Assembly (NCBI GenBank): GCA_019454225.1
Contig: CP075370.1
Span: forward strand, 1,292,001-1,356,000
Reading direction: 5' to 3'
Source: Paracoccaceae bacterium
Lineage (GTDB): Bacteria > Pseudomonadota > Alphaproteobacteria > Rhodobacterales > Rhodobacteraceae
DNA length: 64,000 bases
Under the pieces are notes generated by a model, which made no database searches, was not told the origin of the DNA, and saw only the letters and a program-made list of their open reading frames with translations. A program made the position numbers and the translations under genes. The first letter of the stretch is position 1; every line of letters starts with the position of its first letter. Positions 1 to 8,444 of the stretch are shown here, piece by piece.

Positions 1-2
1 AC

Positions 3-1082
3 GGCCCGGCCTGGCACGATCGTTTCCCGGGGATGGAGTTCGCCGATACCGACCCCGACGCCTTCGCGCCGAAGGACAGCGTGGCGGACTACTTCGCGGC
101 CTTTGCCGACAAGATCGCGGCACCGATCCGCTGCGGCGTTGATGTCACCCGCGTCGAGCGCCTCGACGGCCGCGAGGGGTTCCGCGTCGAGACATCCGAG
201 GGTGTGCTCGAGGCGACCAACGTTGTTGCGGCGACGGGCCCGTTCCAGCGGCCCGTGATCCCGCAGGTTGTTCCTGCGGACCGCGGGATCGTGCAGATCC
301 ATTCCTGCGACTACCGCAATCCCGCGCAATTGCCCGAGGGCGCGGTTCTGGTGGTCGGATCGGGATCGTCGGGGGTGCAGATCGCGGACGAACTGCTGCG
401 GGCGGGCCGACGTGTCTATCTGTCGGTCGGACCGCACGACCGGCCGCCGCGCCGGTATCGCGGGCGCGATTTCGTCTGGTGGCTGGGGGTTCTGGGCAAG
501 TGGGATATCGAGGTTCCGGCGCCCGGCACCGAACATGTGACCATCGCGGTCAGCGGTGCGCATGGCGGGCAGACGGTGGATTTCCGCGAGCTTGCCGCGC
601 GGGGCATGATACTGCTCGGCCGGACCGAGCATCATGCAGACGGGGTGCTGGGCTTCGCGGCGGACCTTGCGGCCAATCTGGCGCGGGGGGATGCCAACTA
701 CCTGTCCGTGCTGGACGAGGCCGACGCCCATGCCGCCCGCAACCGGCTGGACCTGCCCGAAGAGCTCGAAGCACGCCGCATCTTGCCCGATCCGCCCTGC
801 GTGACCGATCCGATCCTGTCACTGGACCTTGCGGACGCGGGGATCGCCGCCATCATCTGGGCAACCGGCTATGCACTGGATTTCGGATGGCTGAAGGTTG
901 ATGCCTTCGACGAAAAGGGCAGGCCCAGCCACAGGCGCGGCGTATCGGCGGTGCCGGGGCTGTATTTCCTGGGGCTGCCATGGCTGTCGCGGCGTGGATC
1001 GAGTTTCATCTGGGGCGTCTGGCACGATGCCCGATATCTGGCCGATCATATCGCGGCGCGGCGCACCGCCGGGGCCGCCTGA
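3..1082 (+). CDS. Flavin-containing monooxygenase (FMO/CzcO-like), 5' end outside window
   Basis: This is the C-terminal 359 residues of an NAD(P)H/FAD-dependent monooxygenase. The frame stays open to the window's left edge, reading GPAWHDRFPG before the first ATG at 33, so the ATG is internal and the FAD-binding N-terminus lies upstream. A second Rossmann motif, VVGSGSSGVQIADELL, marks the NADPH domain, and ATGYALDF near the C-terminus is typical of the family. FMOs add oxygen to nitrogen or sulfur of soft nucleophiles. The next gene is 45 bp downstream on the same strand and begins a RidA/DUF1028/aldehyde dehydrogenase operon, so an amine or imine substrate is plausible. The substrate cannot be read from the sequence; a ketone monooxygenase is an alternative. 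Confidence 0.8.
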   Translation, partial: GPAWHDRFPGMEFADTDPDAFAPKDSVADYFAAFADKIAAPIRCGVDVTRVERLDGREGFRVETSEGVLEATNVVAATGPFQRPVIPQVVPADRGIVQIHSCDYRNPAQLPEGAVLVVGSGSSGVQIADELLRAGRRVYLSVGPHDRPPRRYRGRDFVWWLGVLGKWDIEVPAPGTEHVTIAVSGAHGGQTVDFRELAARGMILLGRTEHHADGVLGFAADLAANLARGDANYLSVLDEADAHAARNRLDLPEELEARRILPDPPCVTDPILSLDLADAGIAAIIWATGYALDFGWLKVDAFDEKGRPSHRRGVSAVPGLYFLGLPWLSRRGSSFIWGVWHDARYLADHIAARRTAGAA

Positions 1083-1127
1083 CGGACCCGCAGCGCCGCC
1101 GCACCGACGATCGAGAACCGACCCGCC

Positions 1128-1556
1128 ATGGAGGCCGATTTGGCACATACCCGCTACCGCAGCTTCAACACGCGCGACACCTACCCCGAGCAACGGCTGG
1201 ACAACGATCTTTGCCAACTGGTCGCCACGCGGGGCGGCACGACGCTGTGGCTGCGTGGCCAGTGTCCGCAGGATCTGGACACTGCCCGGAACATCGACAG
1301 TCATGATCCGGTGGAACAGACCCACAAGGTGATGCAGAACATCCGCCAGCTGATCGAGGAGGCGGGCGGCCAGATGGAGCATCTGGTCAAGCTGGTCGTC
1401 TACCTGACCGACGTGCGGCACCGCGAACCGGTCTACCGGACGATGGGGGAATACATCAAAGGCGTGCATCCGGTCTGCACCGGGCTGACGGTGGTGGCGC
1501 TGGCGCGGCCTGACTGGCTGGTCGAGATCGACGCCACCGCCGTCATTCCGGACTGA
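1128..1556 (+). CDS. RidA/YjgF/UK114 family protein (non-canonical)
   Basis: A 142-residue member of the RidA (YjgF/YER057c/UK114) family. Canonical members are trimers that hydrolyse reactive enamine/imine intermediates to ketones. Family features are the AGG turn, MEHLVKLVVYLTDV and the C-terminal VEIDATAVI. The arginine that binds the substrate carboxylate in true RidA falls at Thr118 here (CTGLTVVALA). It therefore probably belongs to one of the Rid subgroups without the classic deaminase arginine, and the exact reaction is unknown. It ends 4 bp before the DUF1028 gene and sits between an FMO and that gene, so it probably acts on a product of the same pathway. Confidence 0.85.
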   Translation: MEADLAHTRYRSFNTRDTYPEQRLDNDLCQLVATRGGTTLWLRGQCPQDLDTARNIDSHDPVEQTHKVMQNIRQLIEEAGGQMEHLVKLVVYLTDVRHREPVYRTMGEYIKGVHPVCTGLTVVALARPDWLVEIDATAVIPD

Positions 1557-1560
1557 GGCG

Positions 1561-2235
1561 ATGACCTTCTCGCTTGTCGCGCGCTGCGCGCGGACCGGCC
1601 AGTTCGGCATGGTGATCTCGTCCTCGTCCCCGGCAGTGGCGGCGCGCTGCGCGCATGTGCGGGCGGGGGTCGGGGTGGTTGCCAGCCAGAACGTCACCGA
1701 TCCCGCGCTCGGGCCACTGCTGCTGGATGCGATGGCGGCGGGCAAATGCGCCGCCGACGCCATGGCGGAGGTCACGCACGGACGCGACTTCATCGACTAC
1801 CGGCAACTGTTGGCGGTGGACCGGCAGGGTGGCGTCGCCATCCACTCCGGGGCGCAGGTGCTGGGCCTGTGGGGCGAGGCGCGCGGTCCCGATTGTGCGG
1901 CGGGCGGCAACCTGCTGGCAGATCCCGCCGTGCCCGCGGCGATGGTCGCGGCCTTCGGCGATGCGACGGGGCATCTGGGCGACCGGCTGATGGCCGCGGT
2001 GCAGGCAGGGCTTGCGGCCGGGGGCGAGGCCGGTCCGGTGCATTCCGCCGGGATGAAGATTGCCGACCGCCTGTCATGGCCGCTTGTCGACCTGCGGGTG
2101 GACTGGACCGAGGATTGTCCGATCGCCGCGCTTCGGGCGGCATGGGCCGTCTATCGCCCGCAGATGGCGGCCTATGTGCAGCGCGCCGAGGACCCCACGC
2201 GCGCGCCGTCCTATGGCGTGCCGGGAGATCAATAA
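1561..2235 (+). CDS. DUF1028 family protein, Ntn-hydrolase-like
   Basis: A 224-residue protein matching DUF1028. It opens with TFSLVARC, followed by GVVASQNVTDP and a tail containing WP.VDLRVDW. DUF1028 proteins have an Ntn-hydrolase-like fold and often travel with RidA-like proteins and peptidases or amidases, but I know of no firmly assigned reaction. There is no signal peptide, so it should be cytoplasmic. The gene starts 4 bp after the RidA-like gene and ends 10 bp before an aldehyde dehydrogenase, so it is very probably co-transcribed. The ATG at 1561 gives the expected family N-terminus. Confidence 0.85.
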   Translation: MTFSLVARCARTGQFGMVISSSSPAVAARCAHVRAGVGVVASQNVTDPALGPLLLDAMAAGKCAADAMAEVTHGRDFIDYRQLLAVDRQGGVAIHSGAQVLGLWGEARGPDCAAGGNLLADPAVPAAMVAAFGDATGHLGDRLMAAVQAGLAAGGEAGPVHSAGMKIADRLSWPLVDLRVDWTEDCPIAALRAAWAVYRPQMAAYVQRAEDPTRAPSYGVPGDQ

Positions 2236-2245
2236 GGAGCAAGCG

Positions 2246-3727
2246 ATGTATCCACAGGCTGAATGGCAATCGCGCGCCGCCGCATTGCAGTTTCGGAACA
2301 ATTGCTGGATCGACGGCCGTTTTGTCCCGGCAGCCTCGGGCGACCGGTTCGACACGGTGAATCCGGCGACGGGCGCGGTGTTGACCGATGTCGCGCGCGG
2401 CGGTGCCGAGGATATCGACCGCGCCGTCAAGGCGGCACGCCGTGCGTTCGAGGATGGCCGCTGGTCACGGCTGACCCCGGCCGCACGCAAGGACATCCTG
2501 CTTCGTCTGGCCGCGCTGATCCGGGCCAATGTGCCGGAGCTCGCGCTGCTCGACACACTGGACATGGGCAAGCCTATCCGCGATTCGAGCACCATCGATG
2601 CCCCCGGTTCGGCACATTTCTTCCAGTGGCATGCCGAGGCGATCGACAAGCTCTACGACGAGATCGCACCCACCGGCGGGCGTGACCTGGCGATGGTGCG
2701 GCGGGTTCCGCTGGGGGTGGTGGGCGCGGTCGTTCCGTGGAACTTTCCGCTGGACATGGCAACCTGGAAACTGGCGCCCGCGCTCGCCATGGGCAATTCG
2801 GTCGTGCTGAAACCTGCGGAACAGTCGCCCCTGTCGGCGCTGCGGCTTGCGGAACTGGCGGCCGAGGCGGGCCTGCCGGACGGGGTGCTGAACGTGGTGC
2901 CGGGCTTCGGCGAGGATGCCGGGCAGGCCCTGGGCCGCCATGCCGATGTCGATTGCCTGGCCTTCACCGGCTCGACCGAGGTCGGCAAGCTCTTCCAGTG
3001 CTATGCCGGCCAGTCGAACATGAAACAGGTCTGGCTGGAGACGGGGGGCAAGTCGCCCAACATCATCTTTCCCGATGCCGATCTGGAGGCTGCCGCCGAC
3101 ATGGCGGCCTTCGGCATCTTCTTCAACCAGGGCGAGGTCTGTTCGGCCAACAGCCGGCTGCTGGTGCATGCCGACATCGCCGAGGACATGACCGAACGCA
3201 TGGCCGCGCGGGCCCGCGCGATCATTCCCGGCGATCCGCTGGACCCGGAGACGACGCTGGGCGCGATGGTCGATGCGCGCCATGCCGACCGGGTGATGGG
3301 CTATATCGCGGCGGGCCGAGCCGAGGCGCGGCTGATCTGCGGCGGCGAGCGGGTGCGGATCGGCGGATCGGATGCCTTCGTGCAGCCGACGGTCTTTGCC
3401 GGGGCGGCACCCGGCGCGCGCATTGCCACCGAGGAGATATTCGGCCCGGTGCTGTCGATCCAGACGTTCCGGACCGAGGACGAGGCGGCGGCGATGGCGA
3501 ACGCCAGCATCTATGGTCTGGCCGCATCGGTCTGGACGCGCGACCTGTCGCGCGCGCTGTCGATGGCGGACCGGCTGCACGCAGGCACTGTTTCGGTGAA
3601 CACGGTGGATGCGCTGTCCGCGATGACGCCCTTCGGTGGGATGAAGCAGTCGGGGTTCGGCCGCGACCTCTCGATCCATTCCTTCGACAAGTATTCGGCA
3701 CTCAAGACGGTGTGGGTGAAGTACTGA
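2246..3727 (+). CDS. NAD(P)-dependent aldehyde dehydrogenase (PuuC-like)
   Basis: A 493-residue aldehyde dehydrogenase. The cofactor-binding PWNFPLDMATWK, the glutamate motif LETGGKSPN and the catalytic cysteine in NQGEVCSANS are all present, as is the C-terminal PFGGMKQSGFGRD. The protein resembles gamma-aminobutyraldehyde and related omega-amino-aldehyde dehydrogenases (PuuC group), but substrate cannot be set from motifs alone. I chose ATG 2246 because AAGGAGC lies 7 bp upstream; an open frame extends further upstream but overlaps the preceding gene. It is the last structural gene of the FMO-RidA-DUF1028 set, and oxidation of an aldehyde released after amine oxidation or imine hydrolysis would fit. 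Confidence 0.93.
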   Translation: MYPQAEWQSRAAALQFRNNCWIDGRFVPAASGDRFDTVNPATGAVLTDVARGGAEDIDRAVKAARRAFEDGRWSRLTPAARKDILLRLAALIRANVPELALLDTLDMGKPIRDSSTIDAPGSAHFFQWHAEAIDKLYDEIAPTGGRDLAMVRRVPLGVVGAVVPWNFPLDMATWKLAPALAMGNSVVLKPAEQSPLSALRLAELAAEAGLPDGVLNVVPGFGEDAGQALGRHADVDCLAFTGSTEVGKLFQCYAGQSNMKQVWLETGGKSPNIIFPDADLEAAADMAAFGIFFNQGEVCSANSRLLVHADIAEDMTERMAARARAIIPGDPLDPETTLGAMVDARHADRVMGYIAAGRAEARLICGGERVRIGGSDAFVQPTVFAGAAPGARIATEEIFGPVLSIQTFRTEDEAAAMANASIYGLAASVWTRDLSRALSMADRLHAGTVSVNTVDALSAMTPFGGMKQSGFGRDLSIHSFDKYSALKTVWVKY

Positions 3728-3778
3728 GACTTGCGGCCTGCCACCCCTGAGCTAGGCTTTTTCCGATAAGGGGGCGTG

Positions 3779-4732
3779 ATGGCGCTGCGATTTACGCTTC
3801 GGCAGATGGAATACCTGGTCGCCGTGGGCGAGACCGGGTCCGTTGCCGCGGCGGCCGAGCGCGTCGGGGTGTCGGCACCGTCGGTTTCGGTCGCGATCTC
3901 GCAGCTGGAAGCGCAGCTTGGCCTGCCGCTGTTCGTGCGCCGCCACGCGCAGGGCCTGTCGCTGACGCAGGCGGGGCGGCAGGTGATCGACCAGGCGCGG
4001 GTCATCCTGGCCGAGGCGGCGCGGCTGAACGATCTGGCATCGGCGATCTCTGGAACGGTGCGGGGCACGCTGCATGTGGGTTGCCTGCTGACCTTTGCGC
4101 AGGTCGTGCTGCCGCAGTTGCGGCGCAGCTTCATGGCGGCCCACCCGCAGGTGGAGTTCCGGCAGACCGAAGGGCATCAGGACGAACTGTTCGCGGCACT
4201 GCGCCGGGCGCATATCGACGTGGCCCTGACCTATGACCTGAACATTCCTGCCGATCTGTCGTTCACCGGCCTCGCCAGCCTGCCGCCGCATGTTGTGCTG
4301 CCCGCCGGTCATCCACTGGCAGAGCGTCCGCATCTGGCGCCCGAGGATCTGGCGGGCCTGCCGATGGTGCTGCTCGACCTGCCCCACAGCGCGGACTATT
4401 TTCTGTCGGTCTTCGCCGCACGCGGGTTGAAGCCTGTGATCGCCGAGCGCACGCGGGACATTTCGGTGATGCGCAGCCTGGTGGCCAATGGTTTCGGCTA
4501 CTCCATCGCCAACATCCGCCCGCTGTCGGATCGCGCCCCGGATGGCCGCCCGCTGCGTATCGTCCCGCTTGCCGGGCCGCTTCGTCCGATGCGGCTGGGC
4601 CTGCTGCAGGCGGAGGGCGCGGTGCAGGTGCACACGATCCGGGCCTTTGCGGCGCACTGCCGCGCGCATGTGACGGCTGCCGCCACCCCGGGGCTGCGGA
4701 TGCACATCGCGGCAGACCCGTCCGACGCCTGA
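3779..4732 (+). CDS. LysR-family transcriptional regulator
   Basis: A 317-residue LysR-type regulator. The N-terminal winged helix-turn-helix reads FTLRQMEYLVAVGETGSVAA and then SAPSVSVAISQLEAQLG. The remainder is the usual effector-binding domain of a periplasmic-binding fold. A GTG at 3776 directly precedes the ATG at 3779; the ATG has the better distance from the AAGGGGG at 3767. It lies about 50 bp downstream of the aldehyde dehydrogenase on the same strand, unlike the usual divergent placement. It may therefore be co-transcribed and may control that operon. It converges on the LuxR-type gene. Confidence 0.92.
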   Translation: MALRFTLRQMEYLVAVGETGSVAAAAERVGVSAPSVSVAISQLEAQLGLPLFVRRHAQGLSLTQAGRQVIDQARVILAEAARLNDLASAISGTVRGTLHVGCLLTFAQVVLPQLRRSFMAAHPQVEFRQTEGHQDELFAALRRAHIDVALTYDLNIPADLSFTGLASLPPHVVLPAGHPLAERPHLAPEDLAGLPMVLLDLPHSADYFLSVFAARGLKPVIAERTRDISVMRSLVANGFGYSIANIRPLSDRAPDGRPLRIVPLAGPLRPMRLGLLQAEGAVQVHTIRAFAAHCRAHVTAAATPGLRMHIAADPSDA

Positions 4733-4751
4733 GGCGTCCGCGCCGCGCCGC

Positions 4752-5543
4752 CTAGCCCAGTTTCAGCAGTGGCAGCATCATCGCGAAGAGTTCCGCCTGC
4801 GAGGATATTCCGCAGCGTGTATAGAGCTGTCGGCGAAACACCTTGACGGTCTGGGCCGACAGGCCAAGACGCAGGCCGATCGACATGGTGGAATGGCCGC
4901 GAAGGATCAGCAGCGCGACCTCGGCCTGGCGCGGCGAAAGGTGGATCCCATGCGCCGAGCGCGCGGCTTGGGCCAGCATGACGGCGGTATCCTCGGCCGG
5001 ACCGGGCGCGCGCGCCAGCCCGGTCCAATGCGCTTCCGACAGCGCCGCGACGACGGGGGCGAGGCGCTGGCAGGTCTCGACCTCGCGCTCCGAGAAGGCG
5101 CGCGCGGACGATGCATCGCGTCCGATGCACAGGTTCAGCGAGACACCCGGCGAAGGGTAGGCGATGAAGGTCACCTCGTCGACCAGCGTGGTCTGTTCGT
5201 AGTACTCGATGAAATAGCGGCTGCGGTGGAACGCATCGGGGGCCACGTCCAGCAACCGATAGGCCCCGGCGGGCACGCGGCTGAGATGCAGGTCATAGAA
5301 CGGATCCAGCCGGTAGGCACCGGGCAGGTAGGTGCCCGTCAGTTCTGCAAAGACCTGCGGGTCGTCGGTCTGGCTGTACAGCACCTGCGGCGGCCCGGCA
5401 TCGCGATAGGCAAGGATGATCAGGTTGTCGAGGGCGGCAACTGCCCTGAACAGTTGCCACAATGCGCTTTCGAAGCCCGGCTGGTTCAGCAGCCGGATCG
5501 TTTCGGCCAGTTGGCTCTCGGCCAGGTTCGGCAGTGGCCTCAT
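4752..5543 (-). CDS. LuxR-family (GerE-type HTH) transcriptional regulator
   Basis: A 263-residue regulator with a C-terminal LuxR/GerE helix-turn-helix. The motif runs LSPRQAEVALLILRGHSTMS and then LGLSAQTVKVFRRQLYTRC. The first 190 residues form a sensory domain I cannot assign; it is not an obvious autoinducer-binding or receiver domain. The gene is transcribed away from the polyamine-type ABC operon and shares its 92-bp intergenic region, which contains a perfect 16-bp palindrome 22 bp from this start. That arrangement suggests it controls the transporter operon and possibly itself, with the imported compound or a metabolite as ligand. Confidence 0.9.
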   Translation of the reverse strand: MRPLPNLAESQLAETIRLLNQPGFESALWQLFRAVAALDNLIILAYRDAGPPQVLYSQTDDPQVFAELTGTYLPGAYRLDPFYDLHLSRVPAGAYRLLDVAPDAFHRSRYFIEYYEQTTLVDEVTFIAYPSPGVSLNLCIGRDASSARAFSEREVETCQRLAPVVAALSEAHWTGLARAPGPAEDTAVMLAQAARSAHGIHLSPRQAEVALLILRGHSTMSIGLRLGLSAQTVKVFRRQLYTRCGISSQAELFAMMLPLLKLG

Positions 5544-5564
5544 CGACGGTTCCGATACCTCTCT

Positions 5565-5624
5565 GGGGGTATATACCCCCGATCATGCCGCCATTAGCCT
5601 GTTTCTTGCAGAATCCGGGGGTAT
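5565..5624. promoter_or_regulatory. Probable operator: 16-bp palindrome plus repeated half-site
   Basis: GGGGGTATATACCCCC at 5565-5580 is a perfect palindrome with an A/T core. A second half-site, GGGGGTAT, recurs at 5617-5624, 52 bp away (about five helical turns). Both lie between the divergent LuxR-type gene and the ABC transporter operon. Symmetric GC arms around TATATA suit a dimeric LuxR-type HTH, so this is the likely binding site of the neighbouring regulator. Function is inference; the symmetry is read directly. Confidence 0.6.
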
Positions 5625-5635
5625 GGGCCAGCGGC

Positions 5636-6694
5636 ATGAACACCGCCATCGACATCCGCACGGTCACCAAGCGTTATGGCACGTTCACCGCCCTGCACGG
5701 CGTGTCGCTGTCGATCCTGGACAACGAGTTCTTCACGCTTCTGGGCCCCTCGGGCTGCGGCAAGACCACGCTGCTGCGCATGATTGCCGGGTTCGAGGAT
5801 GTGACGGCGGGCGAAATCCTGTTGTTCGGGCAGGATATCGCGCGGCTGGCACCGAACCACCGGCCGGTCAACACGGTATTCCAGCAGTACGCCCTGTTCC
5901 CGCATCTGTCGGTCATCGACAACGTGGCCTTCGGGCTGAAGATGAAGGGAATGGACGCGGCGAGCCGCCGGAAGCGGGCGGGCGACATGCTGGAGATGGT
6001 GCACCTGTCCGCGTTCGCCGACAGGCTGCCCGCGCAACTTTCGGGCGGGCAGCAGCAGCGCGTGGCTTTGGCACGGGCGCTGGCCCCGGAACCCAAGGTG
6101 CTTCTGCTGGACGAGCCGCTTTCGGCGCTGGATCTCAAGCTGCGGCAGGCGATGCGGGTCGAGTTGAAGCAGCTTCAGGAAGAGACCGGCATCACCTTCA
6201 TCTTCGTCACCCACGATCAGGAAGAGGCTCTGACGATGTCCGACCGCATCGCCGTCATGAGCGCGGGGCATGTGCAGCAGATCGGGACGGCGCGGGACAT
6301 CTACGAGGCGCCGGTGAACCGCTTCGTGGCCGATTTCATCGGCGAGACGAACCTTCTTGAGGTCGAGGTGACCGAGGTCGCGGCGGATCGCGCGCAGGTC
6401 GTGCTGCCCGGCGGCCACCGCATCGCCTGCGCATCGGCGGGGCAGGGGGCGGGGCGGCATCACCTGTCGATCCGGCCCGAACGCCTGACGCTGGCCCCTG
6501 TCGGCGCCGATCTGGAGGCGGTGGTCGAGCGCGTGGTCTATCTGGGCACCGACCTGCAACTGATGGCGCGGCTCGACGGCGGGACCGAGATGCATGTGCG
6601 GCTGCAGAACTCTGCCCGGATCGAGGTGCCGCAACCCGGCACCCGCGTCGGCCTGGTTCTGGAGGAGGGCGCGGCGCGCCTTCTGGCCGACTGA
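5636..6694 (+). CDS. ABC transporter ATP-binding protein, polyamine/PotA type
   Basis: A 352-residue ATPase that should power the importer encoded next to it. Walker A is GPSGCGKTT (residues 37-45), the signature is LSGGQQQR, and Walker B is LLLDEPLSALD. A C-terminal TOBE-like regulatory domain (about 270-352) is typical of PotA/FbpC ATPases. Translation could begin at ATG 5585, adding 17 residues, but homology starts at MNTAIDIRTVTKRYG, so 5636 is preferred; the ribosome-binding site there is weak. It overlaps the first permease by one base and opens an operon of ATPase, two permeases, solute-binding protein, amidohydrolase and flavoprotein. Confidence 0.93.
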   Translation: MNTAIDIRTVTKRYGTFTALHGVSLSILDNEFFTLLGPSGCGKTTLLRMIAGFEDVTAGEILLFGQDIARLAPNHRPVNTVFQQYALFPHLSVIDNVAFGLKMKGMDAASRRKRAGDMLEMVHLSAFADRLPAQLSGGQQQRVALARALAPEPKVLLLDEPLSALDLKLRQAMRVELKQLQEETGITFIFVTHDQEEALTMSDRIAVMSAGHVQQIGTARDIYEAPVNRFVADFIGETNLLEVEVTEVAADRAQVVLPGGHRIACASAGQGAGRHHLSIRPERLTLAPVGADLEAVVERVVYLGTDLQLMARLDGGTEMHVRLQNSARIEVPQPGTRVGLVLEEGAARLLAD

Positions 6695-7623
6695 TGGCGG
6701 GCATGGCGCCATCGGGCGGGGACAACGCCGGGGACAAGGGGTATCGTGGCCTGATCGTGCCGCTTCTGCTGCCTACCTGGTTGACCATCGGTGTCTTCCT
6801 GGTGCTGCCGGTCGCCCTGATGGCGGTATACTCCTTCCTGACCAAGGAATTCCGCGGCGGCGTCATCTGGGAATTCTCGCTGGCCGCCTATGACCAGTTC
6901 TTCATCGACCGCGGGCTGTTCGGGGATGAACCCGCCCGGCTGGAGTGGACCTACATCACCGTGTTCGGCCGATCGATCGCGCAGGCGGCGGTGGCAACGG
7001 TGATCTGCCTGGTGGTCGGGTTTCCGACCGCCTGGTTCATTGCCACCCGTCCGGCAGCGACACGCGGCCTGTGGCTGTTCCTGATCACCGTGCCGTACTG
7101 GGTGAACCTGCTGATCCGCACCGTATCGCTGCGGTTCCTGATCCGCGAGAATGGTCCGCTGAACGATGCGCTGATCGGTGCGGGGGTGATCGGGCGTCCG
7201 CTGCAACTGATCAACACCGATTTTGCCGTGCAGATGGGGCTGTTCTACAGCTATCTGCCCTTCATGGTTCTACCGATCTATGCGGCTGTCGAACGCTACA
7301 ACTTTGCCTTCTCCGAGGCGGCGGCCGATCTTTATGCGAACCGCTGGGTCACGCTGCGCGAGATCGTGCTTCCCATCGTGAAGCCCGGGATCATCGCAGG
7401 CTGCATCCTGGTGTTCATTCCCTCGCTGGGGGCGTTCCTCGCGCCCAACCTGCTGGGCGGGGCGAAGAACTTCATGATCGGGTCGCTGATCGAGGAGCAG
7501 TTCAAGCGGTCGCTGGGCAACTGGCCCTTCGGGGCGGCGGTGTCGATGATCCTGATGACGCTCGTCCTGATCCTGCTGATGGTCTATGCGCGCGCCATGG
7601 CCCGGGCGGAGGCGCGGCGATGA
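6694..7623 (+). CDS. ABC transporter permease, PotB type
   Basis: A 309-residue inner-membrane permease. The first membrane segment ([20 protein letters not shown]) follows a short basic N-terminus, and about six segments are visible. The EAA coupling loop reads [20 protein letters not shown] and ends in a PGIIAG turn, which is where the ATPase docks. It is the size and shape of PotB/PotH permeases of spermidine/putrescine importers. The start overlaps the ATPase stop by one base, and the stop overlaps the second permease in an ATGA, so the subunits are translationally coupled. Confidence 0.93.
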   Translation: MAGMAPSGGDNAGDKGYRGLIVPLLLPTWLTIGVFLVLPVALMAVYSFLTKEFRGGVIWEFSLAAYDQFFIDRGLFGDEPARLEWTYITVFGRSIAQAAVATVICLVVGFPTAWFIATRPAATRGLWLFLITVPYWVNLLIRTVSLRFLIRENGPLNDALIGAGVIGRPLQLINTDFAVQMGLFYSYLPFMVLPIYAAVERYNFAFSEAAADLYANRWVTLREIVLPIVKPGIIAGCILVFIPSLGAFLAPNLLGGAKNFMIGSLIEEQFKRSLGNWPFGAAVSMILMTLVLILLMVYARAMARAEARR

Positions 7624-8426
7624 GGCTGCGAAGCGTCCGCCACTATCCGGGCTTCCTGGCGATGACGGTGCTCTGCCTTGTCATCCTCTATGCACCGCTG
7701 GTGGTGGTGACGGTCTATTCCTTCAACGATTCCACCTCGATCACCAGCTGGGGCGGGTTTTCGCTGCGGTGGTATGGCGATGTGTTCTACGGTCCCGAGG
7801 CCCCGCGCTTCCGGGCCGCCGCGTGGAACTCGCTGACCATTGCCTTCCTTGCCGCCACGATCTCGACGGCCATCGCCACGGCGGCGGCGCTGGCGATGCT
7901 GCGGGCAGGCAAGTTCAGGGGCAAGTCGCTGACATTCGCGCTGATCAACATGCCGCTGATGGTGCCCGAGATCGTGATTGCGGTGGCGACGCTGATCTTC
8001 TTCACCATGGTCGGGCTGACGCCGGGCTATCTGACGATCCTGATCGCCCATGTCACCTTCTGCATCCCTTTCGCCTATCTGCCGATGGCGGCACGGCTGC
8101 AGGGGATCGACGGAAGCTTCGAGCAGGCGGCGCGCGATCTCTATGCCTCGCGGGCGCAGTCGTTCTTTCTGGTGCTGCTGCCGCTGATGGCGCCCGGTGT
8201 CGTGTCGGGATACCTGCTGGCCTTCATCATCAGCCTCGATGACTTCATCATCACCAACTTCGTCAAGGGCGCGGGTATGGAGACATTGCCGACCGCGATC
8301 TTCGGGTCGGTGAAGCAGGGCATCAAGCCGAACATCATGGCGATCTCGACGCTGATGCTCGGCGTGTCGGTGCTGTTCGTCACCCTGTCCTACCTGATCA
8401 ACCGCAAGGGCCGCGTGAGCCCCTAA
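7620..8426 (+). CDS. ABC transporter permease, PotC type
   Basis: A 268-residue permease and partner of the preceding gene. Segments such as [20 protein letters not shown] are clear, and the EAA loop reads [20 protein letters not shown]. Length and order match PotC/PotI. The ATG at 7620 lies in an ATGA overlap with the upstream permease and gives the standard N-terminus, although the same frame is open for some 670 bp upstream in the shadow of that gene. The solute-binding protein follows after 18 bp with a good AAGGAG. Confidence 0.93.
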   Translation: MRLRSVRHYPGFLAMTVLCLVILYAPLVVVTVYSFNDSTSITSWGGFSLRWYGDVFYGPEAPRFRAAAWNSLTIAFLAATISTAIATAAALAMLRAGKFRGKSLTFALINMPLMVPEIVIAVATLIFFTMVGLTPGYLTILIAHVTFCIPFAYLPMAARLQGIDGSFEQAARDLYASRAQSFFLVLLPLMAPGVVSGYLLAFIISLDDFIITNFVKGAGMETLPTAIFGSVKQGIKPNIMAISTLMLGVSVLFVTLSYLINRKGRVSP

Positions 8427-8444
8427 CAAGCCAAGGAGCACTCC

